A stretch of DNA of 42,298 nt from Methanolobus psychrotolerans. GTDB lineage: Archaea > Halobacteriota > Methanosarcinia > Methanosarcinales > Methanosarcinaceae. The stretch spans positions 1-42,298 of the forward strand of contig NZ_MBKP01000024.1 of assembly GCF_002243045.1 (NCBI RefSeq). Direction: 5' to 3'. The translations under genes and the position numbers were made by a program. Below, piece after piece: positions 35,109 through 42,298 of the stretch. The notes under the pieces were generated by a model. The model saw nothing but the letters and a program-made list of their open reading frames with translations. It was not told the DNA's origin and did not search any database. Each line of letters starts with the position of its first letter. Position 1 is the first letter of the stretch.

Positions 35109-35882
35109 TTATATCTCAAGGTCAATACCAAGAGGACAGTGATCAGACCCCATCACATCTGGCAGGATGAATGCATCTTTTATCTTGTCTGTAACATTGT
35201 CGCTTGCAAAGAAGTAATCTATCCTCCAGCCAACATTTCTTTCCCTGGCTTTTGTCCTCATACTCCACCAGGTATAGTTTTCAGGATCAGAATTGAACAT
35301 CCTGAAAGTGTCCACGTAACCATTATCCAGCAACTTATCTATCCATGCACGCTCATGTGGCAGGAAACCAGAAATGGTTTCATTCTCTTTCGGACGGGCA
35401 AGATCAATTTCCTTGTGTGCAGTGTTGACATCTCCGCATATGATGAGTTTTTTACCTTTGGACCTGAGCGTGTTAGCATACTCAAGAAAAGCATCATAGA
35501 ATTCCATTTTGTAATCGAGTCTTTCATCAGATGCTTTACCGTTGGGGAAATATATGTTAAAAAGAACAAAATCCCCGTAATCAGCTATCTGGGTACGGCC
35601 TTCACTGTCAAACTTCTCAATTCCAAATCCACATTTAATATTAATGGGCTCTTTTTTACTATAAAGTGCTACGCCACTGTATCCTTTTTTCTCAGCAGAG
35701 GCAAAATAGCTGCGATAGCCATCAATTTCCAGCAGCTCTGAAGGAAGCTGGTCCCTGCTGGCTTTTGTTTCCTGTATGCAGAGTATATCCGGTTTTTCTT
35801 CATTGATCCAGTCAAGAAAACCTTTTTTATGAACTGCCCTGATGCCATTAACATTCCATGAAATTATCCTGATCTTGCTCAT
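35109..35882 (-). CDS. xth: Exodeoxyribonuclease III / AP endonuclease (Xth)
   Basis: Xth repairs abasic sites. The 257-residue protein has the complete EEP fold motifs: [10 protein letters not shown] (metal-binding Asn), CIQETKA (catalytic Glu), [16 protein letters not shown] (Asp/Asn), [23 protein letters not shown] and the C-terminal [13 protein letters not shown] (catalytic His). The start at 35882 is the first good ATG. It is convergent with the LOG-like gene, which ends in a T-rich tract. Confidence 0.96.
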   Translation of the reverse strand: MSKIRIISWNVNGIRAVHKKGFLDWINEEKPDILCIQETKASRDQLPSELLEIDGYRSYFASAEKKGYSGVALYSKKEPINIKCGFGIEKFDSEGRTQIADYGDFVLFNIYFPNGKASDERLDYKMEFYDAFLEYANTLRSKGKKLIICGDVNTAHKEIDLARPKENETISGFLPHERAWIDKLLDNGYVDTFRMFNSDPENYTWWSMRTKARERNVGWRIDYFFASDNVTDKIKDAFILPDVMGSDHCPLGIDLEI

Positions 35883-36151
35883 TCCGTATCTCCGGGATTT
35901 TTTATGACTATTTGATAACTTATCTATTAAGTAACTTGCTCAAAAGACCGTTTTTTGTTTCTACTGGTAAATTAATTTGTATGTATGATTAAAAATATCA
36001 TAAGTGTATGTAATAAGTGTATGCAATATATAGGTCTAAATAGTTCTCAATACTAAGTGATAACAAAGCTTAAATAAGAATAATTATTACATAGGTTATG
36101 TTCTTACATAAGATTTGTTAGAAACATGAACAACAGAAAAGTGGGACTCAA
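35883..36151. promoter_or_regulatory. Divergent xth / PerR-like promoter region
   Basis: About 270 bp without a gene, A/T-rich. A perfect palindrome AATAATTATT lies near 36080 upstream of the PerR-like gene and resembles the A/T-rich dyads bound by Fur/PerR proteins, so self-regulation is possible (inference). Confidence 0.4.
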
Positions 36152-36547
36152 ATGAAAGAAGCAGACATCAAGTACACAAATCAGCGGATTGAGATCCTGG
36201 ATTTCCTCAGAGGATTTGATGGTCATCCTACTGTAGATGATGTCTATGAAGGAGTCAGGTTGAAATTAACACGGATAAGTAAAGCTACAGTTTACAATAA
36301 TCTAAAGTTCCTGGCCGAAAAGGGCCTGATAAAGGAGGTGAACGTAAAGGGAGTTTCAAGGTTTGAATCTAATCTTATACCCCATCATCACACAATTTGT
36401 CTGGAGTGTGGGGAAATAAAGGACTATGAATCAGAAGAGCTTAGTGAATATGCTATGAGTATAGCAAAAGACATAGACGACTTCAAAATAGAATCTGCTG
36501 ACACTAATTTTTATGGTATATGCAAGAAATGTATGGAGATGAAATAA
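36152..36547 (+). CDS. Fur/PerR family metal-dependent repressor
   Basis: The 131-residue protein has the Fur-family winged helix (YTNQRIEILDFLRGFDGHPTVDDVYEGVRLKLTRISKATVYNNLKFLAEKGLI), the HHHTICLECGEI metal motif and a C-terminal CKKC pair forming the structural zinc site with the first CxxC. Residues fit a PerR- or Fur-type sensor; iron or peroxide sensing cannot be told apart here. It is followed after 2 bp by peroxiredoxin and then a Dps-like ferritin gene, which favours a PerR role. Confidence 0.9.
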   Translation: MKEADIKYTNQRIEILDFLRGFDGHPTVDDVYEGVRLKLTRISKATVYNNLKFLAEKGLIKEVNVKGVSRFESNLIPHHHTICLECGEIKDYESEELSEYAMSIAKDIDDFKIESADTNFYGICKKCMEMK

Positions 36548-36549
36548 GT

Positions 36550-37224
36550 ATGGAAGAAGAAATTGTAACAATGCCACTTATAGGCGATGATGCACCCTCA
36601 TTTACAGCAAGAACGACAATGGGGGATATTAGTTTCCCTAAAGATTACAAGGGAAAATGGGTAATCCTTTTCAGCCACCCTGCTGACTTTACACCTGTAT
36701 GTACAACCGAGTTCATGACCTTTGCAACAATGCAGGAAGATTTCAGGGAGCTGAATACAGAACTTATCGGACTTTCAATTGATAGCATATATGCGCACAT
36801 TGCCTGGTTGAGGACAATCAAAGAGAAAATTGTTTACAAGGGAATGAAAGACGTGGAAGTGAACTTCCCTGTTATTGAAGACCTTAAGATGGAAGTTGCA
36901 AAGAAGTTTGGAATGGTGCAGCCACAGGCCTCCACAACCCAGGCTGTAAGAGCAGTATTCATAATGGATCCAAAAGCAAAGGTAAGGGCAATCCTCTATT
37001 ATCCACTCTCAAATGGCAGGAACATGGACGAGATCAAAAGACTGGTCCTTGCAATGCAGAAATCCGACTCTGAGAACATAGCAACACCGGCCAACTGGCA
37101 GCCTGGTGATGATGTCATCATTCCACCACCAGGATCATGTGGAACTGCAAAAGAGAGGGTAGAATCCAAGGAAGAAGGAAAGTACTGCCTCGATTGGTTC
37201 ATGTGCCTCAAGAAACAGTCTTAA
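36550..37224 (+). CDS. Peroxiredoxin (archaeal Prx6-like)
   Basis: Peroxiredoxins reduce peroxides via a peroxidatic cysteine. The 224-residue protein has FSHPADFTPVCTTEF (Cys51), WLRTI, MVQPQASTTQAVRAVFIMD and a C-terminal extension with two further cysteines (PGSCGTAKERVESKEEGKYCLDWFMC), as in archaeal 2-Cys Prx6-type enzymes. I chose ATG 36550, with GGAGATG upstream. It lies 2 bp after the PerR-like gene. Confidence 0.94.
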   Translation: MEEEIVTMPLIGDDAPSFTARTTMGDISFPKDYKGKWVILFSHPADFTPVCTTEFMTFATMQEDFRELNTELIGLSIDSIYAHIAWLRTIKEKIVYKGMKDVEVNFPVIEDLKMEVAKKFGMVQPQASTTQAVRAVFIMDPKAKVRAILYYPLSNGRNMDEIKRLVLAMQKSDSENIATPANWQPGDDVIIPPPGSCGTAKERVESKEEGKYCLDWFMCLKKQS

Positions 37225-37259
37225 ATACAAACTAAAGAAAATGTCCATAGGTGACCAAT

Positions 37260-37757
37260 ATGGGAACAAAAGGAATCGAAATACTCGGCATAGATGTTGA
37301 TGAATTGATCGAATTATTGAACAAGGCACTGGCAGATGAATGGTTTGCATACTACCAGTACTGGGTTGGTGCAAAGGTCATCAAAGGCCCAATGAGAGAG
37401 GCAGCGGCAGCAGAACTTATTCAGCATGCGGCCGATGAGCTTCGCCATGCAGACATGGTATCCAACAGGATCATACAGCTTGGAGGGACTCCTGTTCTTT
37501 CGCCAAAAGAATGGGAGAAATACAGTAACTGTGGATACGATGCTCCGGAAGATCCTTTTGTGAAAAAAATCCTTGAGCAGAACATCAAAGGTGAACAGTG
37601 TGCTATCCAGGTTTACAACTCCATTCTTGGAAAGGTCAAAGATAAGGATCCTGTAACATATGGGGTAGTTTTGCAGATCCTTACTGATGAGATAGAGCAC
37701 GAGGATGACCTGCAGGCCATCATGGAAGACATCGAACTTATGCAAAGAAGGGATTAA
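37260..37757 (+). CDS. Dps-like ferritin-family protein (DPSL/thioferritin type)
   Basis: The 165-residue protein has a ferritin-like four-helix fold with the diiron residues ADEWFAYYQYWVG and AADELRHADMV, and later helix IEHEDDLQAIM. The segment YSNCGYDAP...IKGEQCAIQV contributes a pair of cysteines at the positions that mark DPSL thioferritins. It stores iron and consumes peroxide. GGTGACC precedes the ATG at 37260. It lies 35 bp after peroxiredoxin and before a strong terminator, so perR-prx-dpsL is one operon. Confidence 0.85.
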   Translation: MGTKGIEILGIDVDELIELLNKALADEWFAYYQYWVGAKVIKGPMREAAAAELIQHAADELRHADMVSNRIIQLGGTPVLSPKEWEKYSNCGYDAPEDPFVKKILEQNIKGEQCAIQVYNSILGKVKDKDPVTYGVVLQILTDEIEHEDDLQAIMEDIELMQRRD

Positions 37758-38069
37758 ACCCTAAATGGTTGGATAAGACTGGTCATTTCCTGTCCCGGAC
37801 AAAATGGACAGGAAATGCATCATTTATTTTTATTATTGTGTGTTAATGCACACTTACCTTCATAAATAAATATTGCCCATTGCTGCTGTTTTTGAAACAC
37901 TCATGATTTTCTTCGTTTCACTTGGATTTGCGATAGATATATTTAGAAGAATGTTTGTTAGATTTAATCATTAAATAACCGTGTAAAAATAAAGATTTTC
38001 TCCGGGAAGTCCCTGATCTAACAGATAAGAACTCATTTATTACACTATTTCAAGAATTATGGAGATATC
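37758..38069. other. Intergenic region between dpsL and topA
   Basis: About 310 bp. The first part is the strong terminator listed separately. A short dyad (GTGTGTTAATGCACAC) lies near 37838-37853. TATA-like elements for topA are near 37970-38000. No gene is seen. Confidence 0.45.
37784..37830 (+). terminator. Strong terminator after the perR-prx-dpsL operon
   Basis: CATTTCCTGTCC (37784-37795) pairs perfectly with GGACAGGAAATG (37806-37817) over a 10-nt loop and is followed by a T-rich tract (CATTTATTTTTATTATT). This is the longest perfect stem I saw in the window. Confidence 0.85.
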
Positions 38070-40307
38070 ATGCATCTCATCATAGCAGAAAAACACATCG
38101 CAGCAAAAAGGATAGCGTCAATCCTGACATCAGATAAGACAAAACATGTCCGTGTAAGCGGAGTAGATACTTATGAATATGAGTCTGAAGATGGTAAAAA
38201 AGTATTCATGGGACTTAGCGGACACATCGTAAAGCTTGACTTCCCTGCGGCTTATAACAACTGGCAAAAAGTAGAAGCAAATGAGCTTATCGGTGCTGAT
38301 ATAATTACAACATCAACACAGGTAAAGATAGTAGCTGCACTTAAGAAACTTGGAAAAACTGCCACAAAAGTAACCATTGCAACTGACTATGACAGGGAAG
38401 GAGAGCTCATCGGAGTTGAAGCCCTTGACATAATCAGACAGGTAAACCCTGATGTAGTATTTGAGCGTGTGCATTACAGTGCAATCACTCCAAAGGCTAT
38501 TGATGATGCTTTTTCAAACCCTGTAGATGTTGATTTTAACCTGGCAGATGCCGGGCATTCACGACAGGTAATAGACCTTGTATGGGGTGCTTCGTTAACG
38601 CGTTATATATCACTTTCTGCAGGACGTCTTGGAAAGATGTTTCTTTCAGTTGGGAGGGTGCAGTCACCCACACTTTCATTGATAGTGGAACGTGAAAAAG
38701 AAAGGGAAGCTTTTGTTCCAAAAGCCTACTGGGAACTTTCAGCAATACTAAAAAGCAAATCTGGCGAAGAGTTCATAGTAGAGCACCATACAAAGCGTTT
38801 CTGGGAAAAAGCGGAACTAGATGCCGCAATGGAAAAGATCGCTGTTGGCGATAATGCTCTTGTGACAGAGCTTACCACTTCCGAGAAAATAGACAAGCAA
38901 CCTACTCCTTTTAACACCACCGAGTTTATCAGTGCTGCAAGCTCCATTGGTTTTACAGCATCCAACGCGATGAGAATTGCTGAGACACTCTATACCAATG
39001 GTTACATCTCATACCCAAGGACTGACAACACTGTCTATCCTGAAAGCCTGGAACTGCGGGCACTGATAGAGATATTCAAGACCGGTGCTTTCAAGGAATA
39101 CGCACTTAAACTGCTTGAAAAGAAAGAACTTGTACCCACGAAAGGCAAGAAAGAAACAACCGACCACCCGCCAATCTACCCTGCATCCCTTGCCAAGAAA
39201 TCAGATATGAACGAGCAGGAATGGAAACTTTACGAACTTGTGGTCAGGCGCTTCTTTGCAACATTCGCAGACCCTGCAAAATGGGAGACCATCAGGTCAA
39301 AGTTCGACATAAAAGGAGAGGAGTTCAAGGCAAATGGTGCAAGGCTTGTTGTTCCCGGATGGAGATGGTATTATCACTACAATGCACCTGAGGACAGGCT
39401 ATTACCAGAGCTTAACGAAGGTGACAAACTTGCGGTGCAAAAAATTGAGACCGAGGCAAAAGAAACACAGCCTCCCGGAAGATACGGGCAGGGAAGACTC
39501 ATTAAGATAATGGAAGATATGGGCCTTGGCACCAAGGCGACACGCCACGAGATCATCAGCAAGCTCTATTCCAGGGCCTACGTACATGGAAACCCTCTTC
39601 AACCTACAAAAACTGCAGTTGCTGTTGTTGACACTCTTGAAAAGTTCGCATCCACCATGTCCAGACCTGATATGACCAGCAAACTTGAGGCTGATATGGA
39701 CAGGATAGCAGAAGGCGAGATACCCGAAGAGGAAGTGTTGAAAGAGTCCAGGGAAATGCTGGAACTTGTGTTCAGGGAACTTGAAGAGAACAAGGAAGAC
39801 ATAACTGAATCTTTGCGTGCCGGCCTTCGTGAAGACAAGATAATAGGAATTTGTTCTGCCTGCGGGTCGAACCTCATGGTCATGAGATCAAAGCGAGGCT
39901 CCCGTTTTATAGGATGTGACGGGTACCCTGGGTGTAATTTTGCACTACCTCTTCCACGATCAGGACAGATAGTGGTGACAGACAAGCTCTGCGAAGAACA
40001 TGGCATGTACCATGTCCGCATCATCAATGCCGGAAAAAGACCATGGAACCTGGGTTGCCCGCAATGTAATTTCCTGGAATGGCAAAAGTCACAGGCAGAA
40101 GAAAAAGAAAAACAGGGCACTGATAATAAAGAACGGCCAAAGACCATTAACGATATATCCGGAATCGGGAAAGTCACTGCGGAAAAACTTGCCGATGCAG
40201 GAATTTGTAGTGTGGATGAGCTGTGCGCTGCAGATGCTGTTGAACTTGCAAAAGTTACAAGTATACCTGTTAAGAAAATAAGGAACTGGCAATCTGAGAT
40301 TGTCTGA
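38070..40307 (+). CDS. topA: DNA topoisomerase I (type IA)
   Basis: Type IA topoisomerase relaxes negative supercoils. The 745-residue protein has the TOPRIM motif (LIIAEKHIAAKRIA; ATDYDREGELIGVE), the catalytic region NGYISYPRTDN with Tyr315, a C-terminal zinc finger (CSACGSNLMVMRSKRGSRFIGCDGYPGC), a second Cys cluster (CPQCNFLEW) and a helix-hairpin-helix-like tail (DISGIGKVTAEKLADAGICSVDEL). The end overlaps the start region of the next gene slightly. Start at 38070 agrees with the family N-terminus. Confidence 0.95.
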   Translation: MHLIIAEKHIAAKRIASILTSDKTKHVRVSGVDTYEYESEDGKKVFMGLSGHIVKLDFPAAYNNWQKVEANELIGADIITTSTQVKIVAALKKLGKTATKVTIATDYDREGELIGVEALDIIRQVNPDVVFERVHYSAITPKAIDDAFSNPVDVDFNLADAGHSRQVIDLVWGASLTRYISLSAGRLGKMFLSVGRVQSPTLSLIVEREKEREAFVPKAYWELSAILKSKSGEEFIVEHHTKRFWEKAELDAAMEKIAVGDNALVTELTTSEKIDKQPTPFNTTEFISAASSIGFTASNAMRIAETLYTNGYISYPRTDNTVYPESLELRALIEIFKTGAFKEYALKLLEKKELVPTKGKKETTDHPPIYPASLAKKSDMNEQEWKLYELVVRRFFATFADPAKWETIRSKFDIKGEEFKANGARLVVPGWRWYYHYNAPEDRLLPELNEGDKLAVQKIETEAKETQPPGRYGQGRLIKIMEDMGLGTKATRHEIISKLYSRAYVHGNPLQPTKTAVAVVDTLEKFASTMSRPDMTSKLEADMDRIAEGEIPEEEVLKESREMLELVFRELEENKEDITESLRAGLREDKIIGICSACGSNLMVMRSKRGSRFIGCDGYPGCNFALPLPRSGQIVVTDKLCEEHGMYHVRIINAGKRPWNLGCPQCNFLEWQKSQAEEKEKQGTDNKERPKTINDISGIGKVTAEKLADAGICSVDELCAADAVELAKVTSIPVKKIRNWQSEIV

Positions 40308-40323
40308 AAGGAGGCAGGTACAT

Positions 40324-41562
40324 ATGGAGCTGGAATTCAAGGGCGCATGCAGGGAAGTCGGAAGATCGGCAGTCCTGATAGATGAAAAACTGATGATGGA
40401 TTACGGAGTATCTCCGGGAGAACATATTAAGTACCCGGTAAATGGAGCACGTCCGGAAGCTGTGTTTGTATCCCATGCACACATAGACCATTCCGGTGCA
40501 GTTCCAAACCTCATGGATCTAGAACCTGATGTCTACATGACACCACCTACTTTTGATCTTGCTCATATGTTGGCAATGGACACCCTGAGAATCGCAGAAA
40601 GGGAGGGAGAAATGCCTGCATATGATTCCATTGACCTCTCCAAGTTTGCCCATCAGACAAAAACAGTAGATACGGGAATTGAATTTCATACACACGGATA
40701 TGATGTGGAGTTCTTCGATGCCGGGCACATACCCGGTGCCGCAGCAATATATGCAAGAGATAAGGAAAATAAAAGCCTGTTCTATACAGGGGATATCAAT
40801 ACTGCAGATACCCGACTGGTCTCCGGTGCGGTTGATTTTCCAGATGCAGATATACTAATTACTGAATGTACATACTTTGGAGATGAGCACCCTCCGCGCA
40901 AGGAAGTTGAAAAGGAATTCATAGATTCCGTGCAGGATACACTCAACATGGGGGGCAGTGTCATAGTTCCTGCCTTTGCTATTGGGAGGACACAGGAAGT
41001 ACTGATGCTGCTGGACTCATACGGTATCAGGGCCTATGTTGATGGGATGGGTGTTCAGGCATACAAAATAATGGCAAAGCATCCTGAGTACATTCGCAAC
41101 CCCACACACCTTAAAAAGGCATTTGACAATGCCATTATGGTAAGTGGTCGTAAAAGAGATAGCATACGACTTGAATCATCCGTAATTGTAACTACAGCCG
41201 GCATGCTCAACGGAGGTCCTGTACTATATTACATTAATAAGCTATACAAAGATCCGAAATCAAAGATAATATTGACAGGATATCAGGTTGAAGGCACTAA
41301 CGGCAGGATGGCAATGGATACAGGCATTATTGAAAATGATGGGGTTATCCAACACCTGAAACCCAAAATAGAACAGTATGACTTTTCTGCCCACAGCGGA
41401 GACCGGGAACTTAAAGAAATGGTACAGGATTTCTGTGACAGAGGAACAGAACATATCTTCACTATGCATGGGGATGACTGTGAAGGATTTGCAGACTGGA
41501 TCACAGAAGAAACCGGAGTTAAGGCATTTGCGCCGAAACTGAGCGAGCACTTTATAATATAA
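40324..41562 (+). CDS. Beta-CASP metallo-beta-lactamase ribonuclease (aCPSF2-like)
   Basis: The 412-residue protein lacks the KH domains of aCPSF1 and so fits the shorter archaeal beta-CASP group. Motif 2 HAHIDHSG is at residues 51-58. Later motifs are visible: GHIPGAAAIY, YTGDIN, ECTYFG, FAIGRTQEVLM, TTAGMLNGGPVLYYI, TGYQVEGTNGR and FSAHSGDREL. It likely acts in RNA 3'-processing or decay. I chose ATG 40324 because GGAGG lies upstream. The start is 17 bp after topA's stop. Confidence 0.9.
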   Translation: MELEFKGACREVGRSAVLIDEKLMMDYGVSPGEHIKYPVNGARPEAVFVSHAHIDHSGAVPNLMDLEPDVYMTPPTFDLAHMLAMDTLRIAEREGEMPAYDSIDLSKFAHQTKTVDTGIEFHTHGYDVEFFDAGHIPGAAAIYARDKENKSLFYTGDINTADTRLVSGAVDFPDADILITECTYFGDEHPPRKEVEKEFIDSVQDTLNMGGSVIVPAFAIGRTQEVLMLLDSYGIRAYVDGMGVQAYKIMAKHPEYIRNPTHLKKAFDNAIMVSGRKRDSIRLESSVIVTTAGMLNGGPVLYYINKLYKDPKSKIILTGYQVEGTNGRMAMDTGIIENDGVIQHLKPKIEQYDFSAHSGDRELKEMVQDFCDRGTEHIFTMHGDDCEGFADWITEETGVKAFAPKLSEHFII

Positions 41563-41588
41563 ATCCTGATGCAAATAGAAATATTCCA

Positions 41589-42230
41589 TTATAAATAGGA
41601 ATAACTTGGATATTGCATCTCCTCGTTCATCTGTTTGGTTTTTACCATTGCAGCCTTGAGATTTTCTATTGCATCAGTATGGTCAGGGTCTATCTTAAGG
41701 ACTCTGATAAAACATTCAGCTGCATCTTTATATTTTCCAAGACCAAAATAAGCAAGTCCTTTTTTATTCCACACGATAGCAAACTTGTCATCCAGCTCGA
41801 TTTCCTTGTGTACCATGCTGTAGCATTCGATAGCTTCGTTGTGCTTTCCCATTACACTGAATATGTCACCTTTGTTTACCCATGCATTCTCATTATCCGG
41901 ATCAATGGTAAGTATCCGGTTGTAGCATTTAATGGATTCTTCGTATTTGCCTGTATTAAAAAGAACCACGCCCATGTTACACCACACATCAACATCATTT
42001 TTATTGAGAAAAACAGACTTCCGGAAGCATTCCACCGCTTCTTCATCCCTGCCAAGAAAAGAAAGTGCTATTCCCTTGTTGTTCCATACCAGGGCAATGG
42101 CCTCATTGCTCCATAAATGAGGATCAAGATCTTCACATTCCAATATTAGAGAAAAATATTCTACCTTTTCTTCTGGATCTTCGGCATCAAATGCTAATTT
42201 GAACCATTCCTCCGGTGCGTCAGGATCCAT
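41589..42230 (-). CDS. TPR-repeat protein
   Basis: The 213-residue protein is built of about four to five tetratricopeptide repeats (VWNNKGIALSFLGRDEEAVECF; VWCNMGVVLFNTGKYEESIKCYNRILTIDPDN; AWVNKGDIFSVMGKHNEAIECY; VWNKKGLAYFGLGKYKDAAECF). It is cytoplasmic, with no signal peptide. TPRs mediate protein binding; partner unknown. It is convergent with the beta-CASP gene. The start at 42230 lacks a clear ribosome site. Confidence 0.88.
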   Translation of the reverse strand: MDPDAPEEWFKLAFDAEDPEEKVEYFSLILECEDLDPHLWSNEAIALVWNNKGIALSFLGRDEEAVECFRKSVFLNKNDVDVWCNMGVVLFNTGKYEESIKCYNRILTIDPDNENAWVNKGDIFSVMGKHNEAIECYSMVHKEIELDDKFAIVWNKKGLAYFGLGKYKDAAECFIRVLKIDPDHTDAIENLKAAMVKTKQMNEEMQYPSYSYL

Positions 42231-42267
42231 TCAGCCAATCAACTCCAATACAAATATTATCCGAATA

Positions 42268-42298
<31 letters not shown>

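Overview
The window comes from a methanogenic archaeon, most likely a methylotrophic member of the Methanosarcinaceae (a Methanococcoides/Methanolobus-like genome; the genus is inference). The evidence is a complete mcrBDCGA operon on the minus strand, a divergent Mmp10 gene (McrA arginine methylase), archaeal PolD large subunit, archaeal-type PEP carboxylase, a Tsr3 homologue, an archaeal beta-CASP nuclease, and AT-rich archaeal TATA-type promoters.

Region 1 (1-7.2 kb) is a scarred purine/transport region. A truncated IS200/IS605 tnpA abuts an IS4-family element with 18-bp terminal inverted repeats, which in turn truncates ppcA to its 5' half. The IS transposase is broken by a 73-bp partial duplication. 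purE carries a +1 frameshift. Two purC-derived scraps flank a voltage-gated cation channel gene whose selectivity filter looks calcium-type and whose leader holds an (ATTT)7 microsatellite. A monovalent cation:proton antiporter gene is a multi-lesion pseudogene and contains an approximately 160-bp MITE-like insertion with imperfect 26-bp terminal inverted repeats and a 7-bp target duplication. The intact purC is followed by a small winged-helix regulator gene. Four promoters here (ppcA, purE, purC and a purC scrap) share a 10-bp unit, consensus ATTGTCATAT, repeated in helical phase.

Region 2 (7.2-13.8 kb) holds a membrane-anchored winged-helix protein, a run of secreted acidic proteins (a DxDGDG protein, a helical/beta protein with an acidic tail, an acidic lipoprotein), an HtpX-like protease, a DUF488 protein and aroA (EPSP synthase).

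Region 3 (13.8-26.1 kb) is the methanogenesis core: a hydantoinase/oxoprolinase-type ATPase, mcrBDCGA with a strong terminator and a structured leader of about 127 nt, divergent mmp10, and the PolD large subunit gene.

Region 4 (26.1-42.3 kb) holds a small secreted protein, a tandemly duplicated winged-helix gene, tRNA-Leu(CAA), the two-subunit class I fumarase, a four-gene Tad/type IV-pilus-like assembly module (MinD-like, ATPase, two TadB/C-like membrane proteins, no pilin), Tsr3, a LOG-like protein, exonuclease III, an oxidative-stress set (Fur/PerR-like regulator, peroxiredoxin, Dps-like ferritin), topoisomerase IA, a beta-CASP ribonuclease and a TPR protein.

The best candidates for something undescribed are the phased 10-bp operator shared by purine genes with a possible regulator next to purC, the MITE-like element, the mcr leader structure, and the calcium-type single-domain channel.
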